Source of the DNA: Candidatus Helarchaeota archaeon
GTDB lineage: Archaea; Asgardarchaeota; Lokiarchaeia; Helarchaeales; HEL-GB-A
NCBI GenBank assembly: GCA_013375405.1
Contig: JABXJU010000226.1
Location: forward strand, 1-6,658
Reading direction: 5' to 3'
Length of the DNA stretch: 6,658 nucleotides
Shown: positions 4,992 through 6,658 of the stretch, piece by piece
Position numbering within the stretch: the first letter of the stretch is position 1
How the letters are laid out: the number at the start of each line of letters is the position of its first letter
The notes under the pieces: generated by a model
Database searches by the model: none
Seen by the model: the letters and a program-made list of their open reading frames with translations, nothing else
Told to the model about the DNA's origin: nothing
Translations under genes and position numbers: made by a program

Positions 4992-6191
4992 TTGAAGCTT
5001 AATAGAAATAAGATAAAAAAGTATGCGAAGATTAATCGAGACATAGAAGACCAATACATTAATGTTCATCCCATACAGCGTGGGGGTGTTCTTACAGCAG
5101 AAGCCCAGAAGGTTTTAGTGTCATATGGGGATGGTTATAGCATGTGTGATTTTTGTTTCGAAGGGCGAATCGATCGAATTCAAAAACCACCAGTCCGTGA
5201 ATTCCTTGAAGATTTAGCGATGTTTCTGGATATGGATGAGGTTAGAGTTACCCCAGGATCGCGAACTGCAATGTTCATTACCTTAAAATCTATGACTACT
5301 CCTGGAGATACGATTTTGTTGGATAGTTTAGCCCATTATTCCACCTATATCGCCGCAGAAGCCGCAAATTTAAAGGTTATAGAAGTCCCGCATCAAGGAT
5401 ATCCAGAATTTGCTCTTAATTTAGATGACTATCAGAATAAAATTCATGAAGTAAAAAAAGAAACCAGAAAGAATCCAGCACTATTAGTTCTTACCCATGT
5501 TGATTATAACTATGGAAATGTGAATGATCTAGTGGTAGTTGGAGAAATCGCAGAAGAATTTGAAATTCCATATGTTGTGAATGGCGCATACAGTGTTGGG
5601 ATAATGCCCCTATCGGGAAAAAAAGTGAAAGCAGATTTCCTCATGGCAAGCGGCCATAAGAGTATGGCAGCTTCTGGACCGATTGGAGTATTAGCGGCCC
5701 GAGATAAATGGACTGATTCGGTTTTTGAAAAGTCCAAAATTCAAGGTGAATGGAGTGGCAGGAAATTTTCGAGTAAGGAATTTCTTTTTTTAGGGTGTTC
5801 GCCGTGCCATGGGGCGCCATTAGCAACGTTAATGGCAAGCTTTCCAACCGTAGTGGAGCGGGTCGAACAATGGGATGAGGAAGTCAAAAAGGCGCAATAT
5901 TTCGTTACAGAAATGGAAAAAATTGAAGGAATAAAGATGCTTGGAAAACGACCAAAACAACACACGCTAATACAATTTGAGTCTGAAAGTTTTCATAAAA
6001 TTGCACAGAAATTTACAAAAAAAGGCTATTTTCTCTATAACGAATTGAAGAAAAGGGGAATCGTCGGGTTACATATAGGAATGACTAAACATTTTAAGGT
6101 TAATATCTATGGGCTGACCTGGGATCAAGTCCGTTATATAGCGTCTGCCTTCAAAGAAATTGCGCAGGAACATGATCTAGTAATTAGTTAA
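4992..6191 (+). CDS. pscS: O-phosphoseryl-tRNA:cysteinyl-tRNA synthase (SepCysS)
   Basis: This PLP enzyme of aminotransferase fold type I converts O-phosphoseryl-tRNA(Cys), made by SepRS, to Cys-tRNA(Cys) with a sulfur donor. It is the second step of archaeal tRNA-dependent cysteine synthesis, in the cytosol. The N-terminal signature INVHPIQRGGVLT (23-35) and GYSMCDFC (48-55) are characteristic, with C52 and C55 as the essential CxxC pair. TPGSRTA (87-93) is the PLP-phosphate region, THVDYNYGNV (168-177) lies in the large domain, and ASGHKSMAASGP (219-230) carries the PLP lysine K223. LGCSPCHGAP (267-276) carries the third essential cysteine, C269 by alignment from memory, plus an additional C272. 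The C terminus GMTKHFKVNIYGLTWDQVRYI is typical. At 399 residues the length is usual and the gene appears intact. It starts with TTG and is divergent from the Pat-type GNAT gene. No SepRS or SepCysE gene is in the window. Confidence 0.93.
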   Translation: MKLNRNKIKKYAKINRDIEDQYINVHPIQRGGVLTAEAQKVLVSYGDGYSMCDFCFEGRIDRIQKPPVREFLEDLAMFLDMDEVRVTPGSRTAMFITLKSMTTPGDTILLDSLAHYSTYIAAEAANLKVIEVPHQGYPEFALNLDDYQNKIHEVKKETRKNPALLVLTHVDYNYGNVNDLVVVGEIAEEFEIPYVVNGAYSVGIMPLSGKKVKADFLMASGHKSMAASGPIGVLAARDKWTDSVFEKSKIQGEWSGRKFSSKEFLFLGCSPCHGAPLATLMASFPTVVERVEQWDEEVKKAQYFVTEMEKIEGIKMLGKRPKQHTLIQFESESFHKIAQKFTKKGYFLYNELKKRGIVGLHIGMTKHFKVNIYGLTWDQVRYIASAFKEIAQEHDLVIS

Positions 6192-6240
6192 AGGAAATCT
6201 CTAATTTAAATAACTAGAAAATAAACTAATGCATTCAAAT

Positions 6241-6255
6241 ATTTTATTTTTATTT
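6241..6255 (+). terminator. T-rich tract, probable SepCysS terminator
   Basis: About 50 bases after the synthase stop codon the sequence becomes almost pure A/T with repeated T runs (ATTTTATTTTTATTT), consistent with archaeal U-tract termination. A T6 run at 6308-6313 is a second candidate. Confidence 0.35.
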
Positions 6256-6278
6256 AAGAACAAGCAAAGGTTGGAGTT

Positions 6279-6305
6279 AAGAAAGAGAGGAGATTGAGAG
6301 AGGGG
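6279..6305 (+). other. Purine-rich tract in the SepCysS-ACD spacer
   Basis: Of 27 bases, 25 are A or G, broken only by TT at 6294-6295, and a T6 run follows at 6308-6313. It contains GGAG-like cores but no gene begins within ribosome-site distance. It could be an upstream regulatory element or a nucleosome/histone-related feature; function is unknown. Confidence 0.3.
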
Positions 6306-6351
6306 TGTTTTTTCCTATTTCATTCAATTAATAAATTTTATAGGTAAAAAT

Positions 6352-6359
6352 ATTATATA
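6352..6359 (+). promoter_or_regulatory. TATA-like box for the acyl-CoA synthetase gene
   Basis: ATTATATA is a good archaeal TATA match centred about 25 bases before ATG 6380. Standard spacing therefore puts the transcription start at or next to the ATG. No Shine-Dalgarno sequence precedes the start codon, so the mRNA may be leaderless. Confidence 0.5.
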
Positions 6360-6379
6360 GATCTCTATTTGTATTTTTC

Positions 6380-6658
6380 ATGCCGCATTCATTTGATGAT
6401 TTATTTTTCCCCAAGCGCATTGCAATTGTAGGGGCATCCCCACATTTGAATTTTGGTAGTGCCTTTTTTACAATGGCTTTCCGTGATCGGAAATATGAAG
6501 GAAAAATATTCTATGTTAATCCTAAACATGAGGGGCAGGTGATAAATGGGGAGAAAATAATAAGATCATTGGATGATGTTGATGGAAAGATTGATGTCGT
6601 TTATTCATGTATTCGGGCAAGTTTAGTACCGAACTTAGTGAGGCAATGTGTAAGAAGA
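6380..6658 (+). CDS. ADP-forming acyl-CoA synthetase, N-terminal CoA-binding domain (3' end missing)
   Basis: The first 93 residues are visible; the frame is still open at the window edge. FFPKRIAIVGASP (9-21) is the Rossmann-type nucleotide/CoA-binding signature of the alpha part of ADP-forming acetyl/acyl-CoA synthetases, followed by YEGKIFYVNPKHEGQVINGEKIIRSLDDV (39-67) and IDVVYSCIRASLVPNLVRQC (71-90). All three fit the family pattern of KIYPVNPK, LGL-like loop and VDLAVI strand. These enzymes conserve the energy of acyl-CoA as ATP while releasing the acid, and are typical of peptide- or organic-acid-fermenting archaea. Whether the gene continues as an alpha-only, fused alpha-beta or Pat-like protein cannot be seen. 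ATG 6380 is the only start: the first upstream in-frame stop is TAG at 6341-6343 and no other start codon lies between. Confidence 0.8.
   Translation, partial: MPHSFDDLFFPKRIAIVGASPHLNFGSAFFTMAFRDRKYEGKIFYVNPKHEGQVINGEKIIRSLDDVDGKIDVVYSCIRASLVPNLVRQCVRR

Noticed and set aside
5510..5965. Three overlapping minus-strand frames inside the SepCysS gene
   Set aside because: They overlap each other and a highly conserved enzyme region including the PLP lysine, so they are compositional shadows.
6229..6297. 22-codon ATG frame in the SepCysS-ACD spacer
   Set aside because: No ribosome site, and it is built from an A/T-rich run and a purine tract; nothing suggests it is translated.
1..6658. CRISPR arrays, tRNA or rRNA genes, insertion sequences
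   Set aside because: No regularly spaced repeats, no tRNA-like cloverleaf with a GTTCGA-type loop, no rRNA stretches and no transposase or terminal repeats were seen on either strand.

Overview
The window looks like a piece of an AT-rich archaeal genome, most probably an Asgard archaeon (Lokiarchaeia-like or a relative). This is inferred from four things: a Sep-tRNA:Cys-tRNA synthase gene, which belongs to archaeal-type tRNA-dependent cysteine synthesis; archaeal TATA-like boxes ahead of several genes, with T-rich tracts after most of them; a membrane-anchored, sequon-rich surface protein of LamG plus Ig-like type; and above all a 714-residue protein joining winged helices to an apparent longin-like domain, a style of architecture familiar from Asgard genomes. 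No rRNA or other marker fixes the lineage, so the assignment is inference.

Layout. Positions 2-1144 (+) hold the 3' part of a surface protein gene: an extracellular beta-rich region, one transmembrane helix and a cytosolic tail. A 251-bp spacer (1145-1395) carries T tracts, a TATA-like box and a perfect 8-2-8 palindrome where transcription should start. Positions 1396-3540 (+) encode the most interesting protein: three probable winged helices, a beta-sandwich and alpha/beta module resembling the two-part adaptin/COPI appendage, a long helical region and a C-terminal longin/roadblock-like domain. A 209-bp spacer (3541-3749) holds a T tract, a 10-3-10 inverted repeat and a possible 16-codon leader ORF. 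Two unrelated GNAT acetyltransferase genes then converge (3750-4250 + and 4270-4869 -), 19 bp apart. A 122-bp divergent promoter region separates the second GNAT gene from the Sep-tRNA:Cys-tRNA synthase gene (4992-6191 +). After a 188-bp spacer, the first 93 codons of an ADP-forming acyl-CoA synthetase-type CoA-binding protein (6380-6658 +) run off the right edge.

How the genes relate. Most genes appear to have their own promoter, so this is a set of single transcription units rather than one operon. Two functional links are plausible. First, the minus-strand GNAT is of the Pat type, which in bacteria is often fused to the same ADP-forming acyl-CoA synthetase domains that begin at 6380; enzyme and acetyltransferase may be separate but neighbouring here. 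Second, the surface protein with a cytosolic tail lies directly upstream of the trafficking-like wHTH/appendage/longin protein. The synthase makes Cys-tRNA(Cys) from phosphoseryl-tRNA(Cys) and implies a SepRS gene elsewhere in the genome.

The best candidate for something undescribed is the 1396-3540 protein. It appears to combine, in one chain, folds that eukaryotes distribute among transcription or ESCRT-II proteins (winged helix), coat adaptor large subunits (appendage) and small subunits or SNAREs (longin). This rests on reading the sequence by eye and needs structure prediction to confirm.
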